Below are positions 1 to 8,533 of a stretch of 64,000 nt of DNA, in pieces. Made by a program: the position numbers and the translations under genes. The stretch is taken from NCBI RefSeq assembly GCF_000463015.1, contig NC_022247.1, positions 5,517,501-5,581,500 of the forward strand, written 5' to 3'. The DNA comes from Variovorax paradoxus B4. Its GTDB lineage: Bacteria > Pseudomonadota > Gammaproteobacteria > Burkholderiales > Burkholderiaceae_C. Below the pieces are notes generated by a model, which saw only the letters and a program-made list of their open reading frames with translations, was not told the DNA's origin and did not search any database. Each line of letters begins with the position of its first letter. The stretch's first letter is position 1.

Positions 1-357
1 GCCGGCTTCGCGGGCAGCGTCGGCCAGCGCCTTGACGCGGCCGTGGTACGCGAAACCAGCGCGGTCGAAGGCAACCTTCTCGACACCGGCAGCCTTCGCC
101 TTTTCAGCGATGCGCTTGCCGATGGCCGTTGCAGCGGCGGCATTGCCGCCCTTGCCCGAGCCGCCGAGCGCAGCGCGCACTTCGGCTTCGGCCGTCGATG
201 CGGTGGCGATCACCTTGGTGCCGTCGTCGGAGATGACGGTGGCATAGATGTGCAGGTTGGTGCGGTTCACCGTCAGACGGGCCACGCCCTGCGTCGCGAT
301 GCGAATGCGGGTCTGGCGCGAGCGGCGAAGACGCTGTGCTTTTTTGGTCAACATCAT
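1..357 (-). CDS. rplR: 50S ribosomal protein L18 (3' end outside window)
   Basis: L18 binds 5S rRNA together with L5 and helps place it in the central protuberance of the large subunit. The 119 visible codons show the basic N-terminus ([16 protein letters not shown]) and the conserved C-terminal [20 protein letters not shown] stretch. Only two or three C-terminal residues and the stop are missing beyond base 1. Two adjacent ATG codons (355-357 and 352-354) could start it. An AAGGGG Shine-Dalgarno seven bases before the first favours 357, although related proteins are often annotated from the second. It follows rplF after 11 bases as the last visible gene of the spc operon. Confidence 0.95.
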   Translation of the reverse strand, partial: MMLTKKAQRLRRSRQTRIRIATQGVARLTVNRTNLHIYATVISDDGTKVIATASTAEAEVRAALGGSGKGGNAAAATAIGKRIAEKAKAAGVEKVAFDRAGFAYHGRVKALADAAREAG

Positions 358-368
358 TTTGCTGCCCC

Positions 369-902
369 TTACTTCTTCTTGGTCTCTTTGATCACGATCT
401 TCTCGTCCGAATAACGGATGCCCTTGCCCTTGTAAGGCTCAGGCGGACGAACAGCGCGGATCTCAGCGGCGATTTGACCAACGCGCTGACGGTCAGCACC
501 CTTGATCACGATTTCGGTCGGGGTCGCGGTGGCCACCGTGATGCCTTGCGGCATGTCGATGTTGACCGGGTGCGAATAACCGACTTGCAGGTTCAGCTTG
601 TTGTTGGACGCTGCAGCCTTGTAGCCGACGCCGACCAGGTTGAGCTTCTTCTCGAAGCCCTTGGTCACGCCAACCACCATGTTGTTCACCAGCTGACGGA
701 TCGTGCCGCTCATCGCGTTCGCTTCACGCGACTCGTTGGCGGGCTCGAAATTCAGCTTGCCGTCATTGCTGACGATCTTGACCAGTGCATTGCGTGCCAG
801 GTTGAGCGTGCCGCCCGTACCCTTGACGCTGATCTGGTCTTCCTTGATCGACACATCCACGCCTGCGGGGATGGTGATCGGCATTTTTCCTACTCGGGAC
901 AT
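369..902 (-). CDS. rplF: 50S ribosomal protein L6
   Basis: L6 is a two-domain large-subunit protein near the factor-binding region and the sarcin-ricin loop. The 177-residue product has the expected length and begins [15 protein letters not shown]. The C-terminal domain carries the family signature around [14 protein letters not shown] (about residues 154-167), typical of bacterial L6. It lies 24 bases after rpsH and 11 before rplR, in the standard spc operon order. Co-transcription from the promoter upstream of rplN is inferred. Confidence 0.98.
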   Translation of the reverse strand: MSRVGKMPITIPAGVDVSIKEDQISVKGTGGTLNLARNALVKIVSNDGKLNFEPANESREANAMSGTIRQLVNNMVVGVTKGFEKKLNLVGVGYKAAASNNKLNLQVGYSHPVNIDMPQGITVATATPTEIVIKGADRQRVGQIAAEIRAVRPPEPYKGKGIRYSDEKIVIKETKKK

Positions 903-926
903 TTCAGTTACTCCTCGATGTCTCGG

Positions 927-1322
927 TTAGGCGACGTAGCACAGCACTTCGCCACCGACGCCGGTAGCGCGCGCCTTGCGGTCGGTCATCACGCCCTTGG
1001 GGGTCGTGACGATCGCGACGCCGAGGCCGTTCTGGACTTGCGGAATGGAAGCACTGGCCTTGTAGACGCGCAGGCCGGGGCGGCTCACGCGCTCGATGCG
1101 CTCGATGACCGGGCGGCCAGCGTAGTACTTCAGGGTAATGACGAGTTCGGACTTGCCGTCTTCGGTCTTGACCTGGAAACCGTCGATATAGCCCTCGTCC
1201 TTCAGGACCTGCGAGATCGCAATCTTCACCTTGGAAGACGGGACCGACACAGTGGGCTTCGCCACCATCTGCGCGTTACGGATACGCGTCAGCAGGTCGG
1301 CAATGGGATCACTCATGCTCAT
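927..1322 (-). CDS. rpsH: 30S ribosomal protein S8
   Basis: S8 is a primary 16S rRNA binder in the small-subunit platform. In E. coli it also represses the spc operon by binding its mRNA near the L5 start. The 131-residue product beginning [18 protein letters not shown] matches the usual length. A longer in-frame extension to 1460 is rejected because it overlaps rpsN and is not S8-like. The start at 1322 is 20 bases after the rpsN stop, although a second ATG two codons in is possible. The C-terminus [22 protein letters not shown] is partly visible as the conserved RNA-binding end. Whether S8 feedback operates here cannot be judged from sequence alone. Confidence 0.97.
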   Translation of the reverse strand: MSMSDPIADLLTRIRNAQMVAKPTVSVPSSKVKIAISQVLKDEGYIDGFQVKTEDGKSELVITLKYYAGRPVIERIERVSRPGLRVYKASASIPQVQNGLGVAIVTTPKGVMTDRKARATGVGGEVLCYVA

Positions 1323-1342
1323 GTTGTTTGCTCCTGCCTGGC

Positions 1343-1648
1343 TTACCAGCTGGCCTTGGTGACACCGGGGATGTCGCCATTGAAGGCCAGTTCGCGGATC
1401 TTGGCGCGTGCCAGACCGAATTGACGGAAGGTGCCACGGGGGCGACCGGTGATTTCGCAACGGTTGCGCTGGCGCGTGGGGTTCGCGTTGCGCGGGAGCT
1501 TTTGCAGGCCCAGGCGGGCAGCAGCGCGCTCTTCGTCGCTCTTCTTCACGTCGTTGGAAATTGCCTTCAGTTCCGCGTGCTTCGCAGCGTACTTGGCGAC
1601 CAGCTTGTCGCGCTTGAGTTCGCGTTGGATCAGGGATTGTTTAGCCAC
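1343..1648 (-). CDS. rpsN: 30S ribosomal protein S14, zinc-independent type
   Basis: S14 assembles late into the 30S head. The 101-residue product ([20 protein letters not shown] at the N-terminus) is the long form. It has a single cysteine and no CxxC pairs, so it is the non-zinc type seen in most proteobacteria. The conserved core [10 protein letters not shown] lies around residues 63-72 and the end is the typical KASW. It sits 8 bases after rplE and 20 before rpsH, in canonical spc order. Confidence 0.98.
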   Translation of the reverse strand: MAKQSLIQRELKRDKLVAKYAAKHAELKAISNDVKKSDEERAAARLGLQKLPRNANPTRQRNRCEITGRPRGTFRQFGLARAKIRELAFNGDIPGVTKASW

Positions 1649-1656
1649 GGTTCGCC

Positions 1657-2196
1657 TCAGTTCTTGAACGGGAAACGGAAACCAGCGAGAAGCGCCTTGG
1701 CTTCTTCGTCGGTCTTGGCCGTCGTCGTGATGCTGATGTTGAGACCGCGCAGGGCATCGACCTTGTCGTATTCGATCTCGGGGAAAATGATCTGTTCCTT
1801 GACGCCGATGTTGTAGTTGCCACGGCCGTCGAACGCACGGCCGGAAATGCCGCGGAAGTCGCGAACACGCGGCAGCGCGATGGTCACGAAACGGTCCAGG
1901 AACTCATACATCTGCACGCCACGCAGCGTGACCATGCAGCCGATCGGCTGGTTCTCGCGGATCTTGAAACCGGCGATGGCCTTCTTCGACTTGGTGACCA
2001 CGGGCTTCTGGCCGGCGATCTTGGTCAGGTCGGCAACTGCGTTGTCCAGGACCTTCTTGTCGGCGACAGCTTCACCCACGCCCATGTTGAGCGTGATCTT
2101 GGTGAGGCGGGGGACCTGCATCGGCGACTTGTAGCCGAACTTTTCCGTCAGGTCTTTCGCGATCTTTTCGCGATAGTGTTGTTGGAGACGTGCCAT
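1657..2196 (-). CDS. rplE: 50S ribosomal protein L5
   Basis: L5 binds 5S rRNA and contacts the P-site tRNA from the central protuberance. The 179-residue product starts [16 protein letters not shown] and includes the family signature [13 protein letters not shown] (about residues 30-42) and a [19 protein letters not shown] block (about 67-85). The length is normal for bacteria. It is 11 bases after rplX. In E. coli the S8 repressor site overlaps the start of this gene. I did not attempt to fold that region here. Confidence 0.98.
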   Translation of the reverse strand: MARLQQHYREKIAKDLTEKFGYKSPMQVPRLTKITLNMGVGEAVADKKVLDNAVADLTKIAGQKPVVTKSKKAIAGFKIRENQPIGCMVTLRGVQMYEFLDRFVTIALPRVRDFRGISGRAFDGRGNYNIGVKEQIIFPEIEYDKVDALRGLNISITTTAKTDEEAKALLAGFRFPFKN

Positions 2197-2207
2197 GTGA
2201 GTACCTC

Positions 2208-2540
2208 TTAGGCGAACTTGATTTCGTCGCCGCTGGACTTGAAGACGCGAACAGCCACGCGCTTGCCGTCAGCACCCTGGGTGATCTTGATGCCCACGCG
2301 ATCGGCCTTGCCGGTCGCGGCATTGAAGATCGCCACGTTGGATTGGTGGATGGGCATGATCTTCTCGACGATGCCGCCGGTCGTACCCTTGAGGGGGTTC
2401 GGCTTGGCGTGCTTCTTGACGATGTTCACGCCCTCGACGACGAGGTGCGAGTCATCCTTGCGCAGCGAGACGGTGCCGCGCTTGCCTTTGTCGCGCCCGG
2501 CCAACACGATGACCTGGTCGCCTTTGCGAATCTTGTTCAT
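2208..2540 (-). CDS. rplX: 50S ribosomal protein L24
   Basis: L24 is an assembly initiator that binds 23S rRNA domain I near the exit tunnel. The 110-residue product opens with [20 protein letters not shown], the KOW motif that defines the family. It is slightly longer than the E. coli protein (about 104 residues). It starts 13 bases after the rplN stop and ends 11 before rplE. Confidence 0.97.
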   Translation of the reverse strand: MNKIRKGDQVIVLAGRDKGKRGTVSLRKDDSHLVVEGVNIVKKHAKPNPLKGTTGGIVEKIMPIHQSNVAIFNAATGKADRVGIKITQGADGKRVAVRVFKSSGDEIKFA

Positions 2541-2553
2541 GGCGTTGTTGTCC

Positions 2554-2922
2554 TTAGAGAACTTCGGGGGCCAGCGACACGATCTTCATGAACTTTTCGG
2601 TGCGCAGCTCGCGCGTCACCGGTCCGAAGATGCGGGTGCCGATCGGCTCCAGCTTGGCGTTGAGCAACACGGCTGCGTTGCCATCGAATTTGACGAGCGA
2701 GCCGTCGGCGCGACGGATGCCCTTGGCGGTGCGGACCACCACTGCGCTGTAGATCTCGCCCTTCTTGACGCGACCACGCGGAGCGGCTTCCTTGATGCTC
2801 ACCTTGATGACGTCGCCCACGCTGGCATAACGCCGCTTGGAGCCACCGAGCACCTTGATACACAGGACGGACTTCGCGCCTGTGTTGTCGGCCACTTCGA
2901 GCCGGGATTCAGTTTGGATCAT
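2554..2922 (-). CDS. rplN: 50S ribosomal protein L14
   Basis: L14 forms an intersubunit bridge and contacts the translational GTPase region. The 122-residue product beginning [18 protein letters not shown] is full length, ending [12 protein letters not shown]. An open frame continues far upstream to 4134 but is not L14-like, so the ATG at 2922 is chosen. It is the first gene of this operon. The usual upstream partner rpsQ (S17) is absent and is replaced by a divergent lipoprotein gene. A strong promoter lies about 140 bases upstream, implying that transcription of the spc genes starts here rather than reading through from S10 genes. Confidence 0.98.
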   Translation of the reverse strand: MIQTESRLEVADNTGAKSVLCIKVLGGSKRRYASVGDVIKVSIKEAAPRGRVKKGEIYSAVVVRTAKGIRRADGSLVKFDGNAAVLLNAKLEPIGTRIFGPVTRELRTEKFMKIVSLAPEVL

Positions 2923-3066
2923 TGCTAGTAGTTCCCAACTTGTACCGATGCGCCTCCGGGAGGGAAACGCTGCGGTCAGTCTTGGGCCCGTCGTCCGCAC
3001 CCCGAACCACTCGAGGCACTTCCGCTTTGGGCTGAAAGCTTCGCCTTTTTTGAAGCGAAGCCTGCG

Positions 3067-3095
3067 ATTGTTGCACGCAGGCCAAGGCATGTCAA
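3067..3095 (-). promoter_or_regulatory. Probable sigma70 promoter of the spc ribosomal operon
   Basis: On the minus strand there is a perfect -35 hexamer TTGACA (3090-3095). A 17-base spacer follows, then AACAAT (3067-3072), which matches four of six bases of the -10 consensus. Transcription would begin near 3060 and leave a leader of roughly 140 bases before rplN. This explains how the ribosomal genes are expressed although the S10 genes are not adjacent. Confidence 0.65.
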
Positions 3096-3183
3096 CTGCC
3101 TTCTGAGATCGAAATGGACTGGAACTAGACTTGGCGGCGTGCGCACCCCTGTTCCAGACCCTCGATCCGCCCCCGCATCGCCC

Positions 3184-4326
3184 ATGCGCCGCCGGCTGCT
3201 GGCCGGCACGGCCGCCATTGCGGCGGGCCTGGGAGGATGGGGATTGGGCGGCTGCAGCAGCCCGGCCATTCCGCCGGCGTCGCCGGGACGGCTGCGCCGC
3301 CTGGCCGAGGCGTACTGGCCGCACCGGCTGAATATACAGGGCACCACAGCCGGCGGCCTCTCCGGCATCGAGTACGACGCGGAAAGAAGTGAGTACCTGC
3401 TGCTCAGTGACGATCGATCCGACCTGAATCCTGCGCGTTTCTATGTGGCGCAATGGGCGCCTCCCTGGGTCGAGCCGCCCGAACCGAAGAGTGTCGTGCA
3501 GCTGCAACGTCCGGGCGGCGGCCCCTGGCCCGCACGGCGCCGTGCCGAGCCGGGGACCCCGGTTCCGGACCCCGAATCGCTGCGCCTGCGCCCGGGCGCC
3601 GGTACCCTGCTCTGGACGAGCGAAGGCGACGTGGGACGGGGATTCGGCCCGGCCTTGTCCGAGTCCGCGCGCGACGGCCGCCTGCTGCGCGAGTTCGCCC
3701 TGCCCGCCATGTTCAACCCCGACCCGGCGCAGCGCCGCGGCCCGCGCGACAACCTGGGTTTCGAGGGCCTGGCGCTGACGCCCGACGGCCGCCACGCCTG
3801 GCTCGCCATGGAAAACGCGCTGATCCAGGACGGCCCGGTTCCCACCACGCGTGCGCCGGGCGGCCCCTGCCGGCTGACCCGGGTCGATCTGGAGACCGGC
3901 CAGGCCACGCGCCAGATTGCCTATGTTCCCGATGCGATCCCGCTGCGGCCGCTGATTCCCGGCAGCCATGCGGACAACGGCATCAGCGAGATCCTGATGC
4001 TCGGCGCCGACCGCATGCTGGTGCTGGAGCGCGCCTATGCCACCGGCGCCGGAAACTCGCTGCGCCTCTACGAGATCGATACCCGCAACGCTTCCGACGT
4101 GCTGGCTGTCGACGCGCTCGCCGCGGGCAACCACCGCGCCGCGGCGAAGACCCTGGTCGCCGACTTTGCCTTGCTGGGCCTTTCGCGCCTCGACAACACC
4201 GAAGGCATGTGCTGGGGGCCGCCGCTGCCGGATGGCAAGCGCATGCTGGTGGTCGTGAGCGACGACAATTTCAACCCGCTGCAGACAACCCAGTTCGCGG
4301 CATTCGAATACACCGACCGACCATGA
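3184..4326 (+). CDS. Esterase-like activity of phytase family lipoprotein
   Basis: A predicted exported protein of about 380 residues with the repeated blade signatures of the 'esterase-like activity of phytase' family. These are GGLSGIEYD...[31 protein letters not shown] and [10 protein letters not shown]. The N-terminus [15 protein letters not shown] with an arginine run and GLGGC (Cys24) suggests a lipoprotein signal, possibly Tat-like. Family members are thought to be beta-propellers and no precise substrate can be named. A GTG at 3139 would add 15 residues. I prefer the ATG at 3184 because it puts the arginine-rich signal at the terminus, but neither start has a clear Shine-Dalgarno. It overlaps proC by four bases. 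Confidence 0.8.
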   Translation: MRRRLLAGTAAIAAGLGGWGLGGCSSPAIPPASPGRLRRLAEAYWPHRLNIQGTTAGGLSGIEYDAERSEYLLLSDDRSDLNPARFYVAQWAPPWVEPPEPKSVVQLQRPGGGPWPARRRAEPGTPVPDPESLRLRPGAGTLLWTSEGDVGRGFGPALSESARDGRLLREFALPAMFNPDPAQRRGPRDNLGFEGLALTPDGRHAWLAMENALIQDGPVPTTRAPGGPCRLTRVDLETGQATRQIAYVPDAIPLRPLIPGSHADNGISEILMLGADRMLVLERAYATGAGNSLRLYEIDTRNASDVLAVDALAAGNHRAAAKTLVADFALLGLSRLDNTEGMCWGPPLPDGKRMLVVVSDDNFNPLQTTQFAAFEYTDRP

Positions 4327-5180
4327 CCATCGCCGTCACCTTCCTGCCCCGCACCGCACCGCCGCCGCTCCCTCCGATCGCCTTCATCGGCGGCGGCAAC
4401 ATGGCCAGCGCCATCATCGGCGGCCTTATCAAGCAGGGTACGCCCGCCGGCGCCTTCGAGGTGGTCGAGCCTTTCGAGGAGGCCCGCACCAAGCTCGCGC
4501 AAGCCTTCGGCATTGCCGCCCACGCCGAGGCCAGCGACGCCCTTTCGCGCTGCGCCGTGGTGGTGTGGGCAGTCAAGCCGCAGACTTTCGCGCAAGCCGC
4601 CGGCCCGGTGCGCGCGTTCGCAGCAAACGCACTGCACCTGAGCGTGGCAGCGGGCATTCCGTCGGGCAGCATTGCGCGCTGGCTCGGCAGCGAACGCGTG
4701 GTGCGCGCCATGCCCAACACACCGGCACTGGTGGGCCAGGGCATGACCGGCCTCTATGCGCGATCCGCGGTGGACGCCGCCGACCGCGCCCTGGTCGGGC
4801 AGCTGCTGGCGCCGACCGGCGAACTGCTCTGGGTCGACGACGAAGCCGCGCTCGATGCGGTGACGGCCATGTCCGGCTCCGGCCCCGCCTATGTGTTCTA
4901 TTTCATCGAGGCAATGACCGAAGCCGGCGTCGAGATGGGCCTGCCGCTCGACCAGGCCCAGCGGCTGGCCATCGGCACCTTCACCGGGGCTTCGGCACTC
5001 GCGCACAGCGCCACCGAGCCGCCGTCGGTGCTGCGCGAACGCGTGACGTCGAAGGGCGGAACGACCCATGCGGCCCTCACCTCGCTCGAGGGCGCCGACG
5101 TCAAGGCGAAGTTCAAGGCCGCCATCCGCGCGGCGCAGAAGCGCGCCGCCGAGCTGGGCGACGAATTCGGCAAGGCCTGA
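4323..5180 (+). CDS. proC: Pyrroline-5-carboxylate reductase
   Basis: ProC reduces 1-pyrroline-5-carboxylate to L-proline with NAD(P)H, the last step of proline synthesis, in the cytoplasm. The 285-residue product has an N-terminal Rossmann motif ([16 protein letters not shown], about residues 20-35) and the [13 protein letters not shown] segment. Its C-terminal dimerisation domain has the signature [14 protein letters not shown]. It is about 15 residues longer than typical because of a proline-rich N-terminal extension. The ATG overlaps the stop of the upstream lipoprotein gene (ATGA), so the two are probably co-translated although functionally unrelated. Confidence 0.96.
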   Translation: MTIAVTFLPRTAPPPLPPIAFIGGGNMASAIIGGLIKQGTPAGAFEVVEPFEEARTKLAQAFGIAAHAEASDALSRCAVVVWAVKPQTFAQAAGPVRAFAANALHLSVAAGIPSGSIARWLGSERVVRAMPNTPALVGQGMTGLYARSAVDAADRALVGQLLAPTGELLWVDDEAALDAVTAMSGSGPAYVFYFIEAMTEAGVEMGLPLDQAQRLAIGTFTGASALAHSATEPPSVLRERVTSKGGTTHAALTSLEGADVKAKFKAAIRAAQKRAAELGDEFGKA

Positions 5181-5202
5181 GCGGCCCCGCCGATCGCCCG
5201 AT

Positions 5203-6063
5203 CTATTTCAGCGCGTAGCCGGCCGCGATGCCGGCAAACACGGTGAAGCCCAGCCAGTGGTTCAGCCGGAAGGCCTTGAAGCAGCCGTCGCGGGTGCGCT
5301 CGCGGATCAGCCGCCAGTGCCAGGCGGCCTGCGCCACGGCGATGCCGATGGCGGCGAAGAACACGGACCCCAGGCCCCGGCTCGCGCCCGCCCACGCCCA
5401 GACGGCCAGGAAGACGCCGTAGCTCGCCATGACGGCCGCCACGTCGAAGCGGCCAAAGGTGATGGCCGAGGTCTTCATGCCGATCTTGAGGTCGTCGTCG
5501 CGGTCGACCATCGCGTACTCGGTGTCGTAGGCCAGCACCCAGAACAGGTTGCCGGCCAGCAGCCAGGCGGCAAACACCGGGACCGTGGCTTGCACCGCGG
5601 CAAAAGCCATCGGAATGCCGAAGCTGAAGGCAATGCCGAGCACCGCCTGCGGAACCGACACGAAGCGCTTGGCGAACGGATAGGCCAGCGTGATGGCCAG
5701 CGCCGCAAACGACCACAGGATGGTGGGCCGGTTGGTCGTGAGCACCAGCCCGAAGGCCAGGAGCGCCAGCACGGCGCCCAGCACCAGCGCCTCCCTGACC
5801 GACACCGCGCCGCGGGTCACCGGCCGCTGCGCGGTCCGCTTCACATGGCGGTCGAAGTCGCGGTCGGCCACGTCGTTGATGCAGCAGCCCGCGCTGCGCA
5901 TCAGGATGGTGCCCAGCACGAACACGGCCAGCAGATGCCAGCCCGGCCAGCCCCCGGCCGCAAACCAGAGTGCGCCCAGCGTGGGCCAGAGCAGCAGCAG
6001 CCAGCCGGCGGGGCGGTTCCAGCGGATCAGGTCGAGATAGAGCGCAAAACGGCGGGCAAGCAT
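5203..6063 (-). CDS. ubiA: 4-hydroxybenzoate polyprenyltransferase
   Basis: This membrane prenyltransferase attaches the polyprenyl tail to 4-hydroxybenzoate, the second step of ubiquinone synthesis. The 286-residue protein is strongly hydrophobic. It carries both Mg-pyrophosphate-binding Asp motifs: NDVADRDFD at about residues 63-71 and [12 protein letters not shown] at about 180-191. The start codon lies only 9 bases beyond the U-tract of the dps terminator and I see no Shine-Dalgarno. Either the message has an unusually short leader or initiation is further in. Confidence 0.95.
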   Translation of the reverse strand: MLARRFALYLDLIRWNRPAGWLLLLWPTLGALWFAAGGWPGWHLLAVFVLGTILMRSAGCCINDVADRDFDRHVKRTAQRPVTRGAVSVREALVLGAVLALLAFGLVLTTNRPTILWSFAALAITLAYPFAKRFVSVPQAVLGIAFSFGIPMAFAAVQATVPVFAAWLLAGNLFWVLAYDTEYAMVDRDDDLKIGMKTSAITFGRFDVAAVMASYGVFLAVWAWAGASRGLGSVFFAAIGIAVAQAAWHWRLIRERTRDGCFKAFRLNHWLGFTVFAGIAAGYALK

Positions 6064-6072
6064 GCGGCGGAC

Positions 6073-6099
6073 AAAAAAAGAGCGGCCATTGTGCCGCTC
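6073..6099 (-). terminator. Rho-independent terminator of dps
   Basis: On the minus strand a perfect 7-bp stem GAGCGGC/GCCGCTC (6080-6086 with 6093-6099) with a six-base loop is followed by seven T residues (6073-6079). It lies 22 bases after the dps stop and just before the ubiA start. It should separate the stress gene dps from ubiA. Confidence 0.88.
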
Positions 6100-6121
6100 C
6101 TGGGTTCCCGGGCTCGGGCCC

Positions 6122-6697
6122 TCAGTCCTCGAGCAGCGAACGCAGCATCCAGGCGGTCTGGTCGTGCACGGTGCAGCGCGCGGTCAGCATGTCGGCCGTC
6201 GGGTCGTCCCCGGCCTCTTCGGCCACGGGGATGAATTCGCGCGCGATGCGCGACACGGTTTCGTGGCCCTTGACCAGGATGCGCACCATCTCCATCGCCT
6301 TCGGCGGGGTCTGGGGCACGTCGGGCACGGTGGCGATCTTGCTGAACTCGGCGTAGGAGCCCGGCGCGTAGTGACCAAGGGCGCGAATGCGTTCCGCGAG
6401 CACGTCGGTGGCGCCCCAGAGCTCGGTGTACTGGCCCATGAACATCGCATGCAGCGAGTTGAAGTGCGGCCCCGTCACGTTCCAGTGGAAGTTGTGGGTC
6501 GTGAGGTAGAGCGTGTAGGTGTCGGCCAGCACGCGGCTCAGGCCCTCGGCAATGGCGGCGCGGTCCTGGCGCTCGATGCCGATGTTGATGATGGGCGCAT
6601 TGCGGCTGCCGGATTCTTGCGCCACCAGGGCGCCGCCCTTCTTGGGCACCTTGCCGGGCGAAGAGGACGACGATGTTTTCTTCGATGCTTTGGCCAT
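6122..6697 (-). CDS. dps: Dps-family DNA-binding ferritin
   Basis: Dps dodecamers store iron using hydrogen peroxide as oxidant and protect DNA under stress. The 191-residue product has a lysine/serine-rich N-terminal tail ([12 protein letters not shown]...KVPKK) suited to DNA binding. The intersubunit ferroxidase residues are at His68/His71 (HNFHW) and Asp98/Glu102 (ATDVLAE). The ATG at 6697 is preferred over a TTG seven codons upstream because AGGAAT sits at proper spacing. It is downstream of oxyR on the same strand and ends in a clear terminator. OxyR control is known for E. coli dps and is inferred here from proximity only. Confidence 0.94.
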   Translation of the reverse strand: MAKASKKTSSSSSPGKVPKKGGALVAQESGSRNAPIINIGIERQDRAAIAEGLSRVLADTYTLYLTTHNFHWNVTGPHFNSLHAMFMGQYTELWGATDVLAERIRALGHYAPGSYAEFSKIATVPDVPQTPPKAMEMVRILVKGHETVSRIAREFIPVAEEAGDDPTADMLTARCTVHDQTAWMLRSLLED

Positions 6698-6832
6698 GGC
6701 GGAGAATTCCTTCTTCAAGTTTGCGGGACGCCGTTGATTCTGAAAGCCGACCCGCGGCTTCGCAACAGCGTCACTCTATCCCGGCGATGAATGAATCCGA
6801 ACGGCCGCCGCGCAGACCAAGTGCGCGTATTT

Positions 6833-7798
6833 CTACGACAGCCGTTTGACACCCGGCAGCTCGCACGCATAGATCGCGTTGCGCAAGGCCGCGATCGCCT
6901 CGTAGCGCGTGAAGGTGCGGCGCCAGGCCAGCACCACGCGCCGCGTCGGCGGATCGCGGTCGTGCGCGTCGCGCACCGGCAGGTAGCGCACCATCTGCTC
7001 GGGCTCCTTGCGTCCCTTGACCTTGGGCTTGAGCGCTTCGGCCGGCACCGACAGGCGCGGCACCAGCGTCACGCCCATGCCCGACGCCACCATGTGCTTG
7101 ATGGTCTCGAGCGACGAGCCCTCGAAGCTCTTGCGAATGCCCTCGGCGTTGCTCGAGAAGCGCGCGAACTCGGGGCACACCTCGAGCACGTGGTCGCGAA
7201 AGCAATGGCCGGTGCCGAGCAGCAGCATGGTTTCGTTCTGCAGCTCTTCCGAAGTGATCGACTCGCGGTCGGCGAACTTGTGCTTCGTGGGCAGCGCCGC
7301 CATGAAGGGCTCGTCGTAGAGCGGCGCCATGGCAAGGCCGGTGTCGGGGAAGGGCTCGGCCATGATCGCGCAGTCGATCTCGCCGGCACGCAGCATCTCG
7401 AGCAGCTTGGCGGTGAAGTTCTCCTGCAGCACCAGGGGCATCTGCGGCGTGCGCGCAATCACCTGGCGCACCAGGTCGGGCAGCAGGTACGGGCCAATGG
7501 TGTAGATCACGCCAAGGTTCAGCGGGCCGGCCAGCGGGTCCTTCCCGCGCTTGGCGATTTCCTTGATGCTGGCGGCCTGGTCGAGCACGCTCTGCGCCTG
7601 CTGGACGATCTGCTCGCCGAGCGGCGTGACGGTGACTTCGCCCGCGCTGCGCTCGAAAAGCTTGACCTCGAGTTCGTCCTCGAGCTTCTTGATGGCCACC
7701 GAAAGAGTGGGTTGGGAGACGTAGCAGGCCTCGGCCGCCTTGCCGAAGTGCCGTTCGCGGGCTACTGCGACGATGTATTTGAGTTCGGTAAGAGTCAT
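6833..7798 (-). CDS. oxyR: Hydrogen-peroxide sensor regulator OxyR
   Basis: OxyR is a LysR-family regulator that activates peroxide-defence genes when two cysteines form a disulfide. The 321-residue product has the N-terminal helix-turn-helix (AEACYVSQPTLSVAIKKLE, about residues 23-41). The redox pair falls at Cys199 and Cys208 (GTGHCFRDHVLEVCPEF), the same numbers as in E. coli OxyR, so this is a true sensor. The ATG at 7798 fits family alignment better than a TTG at 7810. Neighbours are dps downstream and recG upstream on the same strand. The oxyR-recG pairing recurs in proteobacteria, but here a LysE gene on the other strand separates them. Confidence 0.96.
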   Translation of the reverse strand: MTLTELKYIVAVARERHFGKAAEACYVSQPTLSVAIKKLEDELEVKLFERSAGEVTVTPLGEQIVQQAQSVLDQAASIKEIAKRGKDPLAGPLNLGVIYTIGPYLLPDLVRQVIARTPQMPLVLQENFTAKLLEMLRAGEIDCAIMAEPFPDTGLAMAPLYDEPFMAALPTKHKFADRESITSEELQNETMLLLGTGHCFRDHVLEVCPEFARFSSNAEGIRKSFEGSSLETIKHMVASGMGVTLVPRLSVPAEALKPKVKGRKEPEQMVRYLPVRDAHDRDPPTRRVVLAWRRTFTRYEAIAALRNAIYACELPGVKRLS

Positions 7799-7890
7799 AG
7801 CTTGCGTCAATTATGCGCAAGCGTCCGTGACCGGGCATTGTCCGGGGTCGGCCTGCGGATAATGGTGGCCCCATCGACACCGGTGCCGCC

Positions 7891-8523
7891 ATGACCTTGT
7901 CCACCTATCTGCTGTTCCTGCCGGCCTGCTTCGCCATCAACATGGCTTTCGGCCCCAACAACCTGCTGTCGGTCACCAACGGCGCGCGCCACGGCGTTTC
8001 GCCGGCGGTCATCGCGGCCGGCGGGCGCCTCGCGGCCTTCGCCATCATGATCGCCATCGCGGGCCTGGGCATGGGCGCGGTGCTGGTCGCGTCGGAGCTG
8101 GCCTTCGACGTCATCAAGTACATCGGCGCCGCCTACCTCGTGTGGATCGGCATCCGCCTGCTGCGCGCCCCGGCGCCGGCGGCCGAGACGCAGGCATCGG
8201 ACGCGGCAGCGCCGCCCTCGATGCGCGCGCTGGTGCGCCAGGAGTTCACCGTGGCGGCGGGCAATCCCAAGGCGATCCTGGTGTTCACGGCCTTCTTTCC
8301 GCAGTTCGTGGTGCCGGGGGCCTATGCCACCAGCTACTTGCTGCTGGGCACGACCTTCCTGTTGCTCGAGGTGGTTGCGATCGCGCTCTACGCGATGCTG
8401 GGCGCGCGCATGCGCCGGCTCGCCAACGGCAGCCGCGCGATGCGCTGGTTCAACAAGGTGAGCGGCGGCATGATGGTCGGCTTCGGGCTGCTGCTGGCCT
8501 TCACGCGCCGCCCCGCCGCCTGA
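7891..8523 (+). CDS. LysE/RhtB-family amino-acid or metabolite exporter
   Basis: A 210-residue inner-membrane protein with about six hydrophobic segments. It has the N-terminal LysE signature (GPNNLLSVTNGARHG, about residues 22-36) and a VAAGNPKAILVFTAFFPQF segment, typical of LysE/RhtB translocators that export amino acids or related metabolites. The substrate cannot be assigned. It sits between oxyR and recG on the opposite strand, diverging from oxyR over a 92-base gap and converging with recG with a 10-base gap. Confidence 0.88.
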   Translation: MTLSTYLLFLPACFAINMAFGPNNLLSVTNGARHGVSPAVIAAGGRLAAFAIMIAIAGLGMGAVLVASELAFDVIKYIGAAYLVWIGIRLLRAPAPAAETQASDAAAPPSMRALVRQEFTVAAGNPKAILVFTAFFPQFVVPGAYATSYLLLGTTFLLLEVVAIALYAMLGARMRRLANGSRAMRWFNKVSGGMMVGFGLLLAFTRRPAA

Positions 8524-8533
8524 GCGAGCGCGT

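Noticed and set aside
336..1424. Long plus-strand open frames antisense to the ribosomal genes
   Set aside because: They have no family resemblance, follow the codon bias of the real genes on the other strand and overlap them completely; typical GC-rich shadow frames.
3453..5180. A 575-codon plus-strand frame spanning the esterase-like gene and proC
   Set aside because: Only its last 285 codons are proC; the first part is out of frame with the esterase-like gene, arginine/alanine-rich and unlike any protein.
5068..6234. Long plus-strand frame over ubiA and dps
   Set aside because: Arginine-rich with no motifs; ubiA and dps are clearly on the minus strand.
6770..6790. Partial OxyR-like half-sites (ATAG-N7-CTGT) between oxyR and dps
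   Set aside because: Only one half of the four-element OxyR box is convincing; the distal elements do not match, so I do not list it as an operator.
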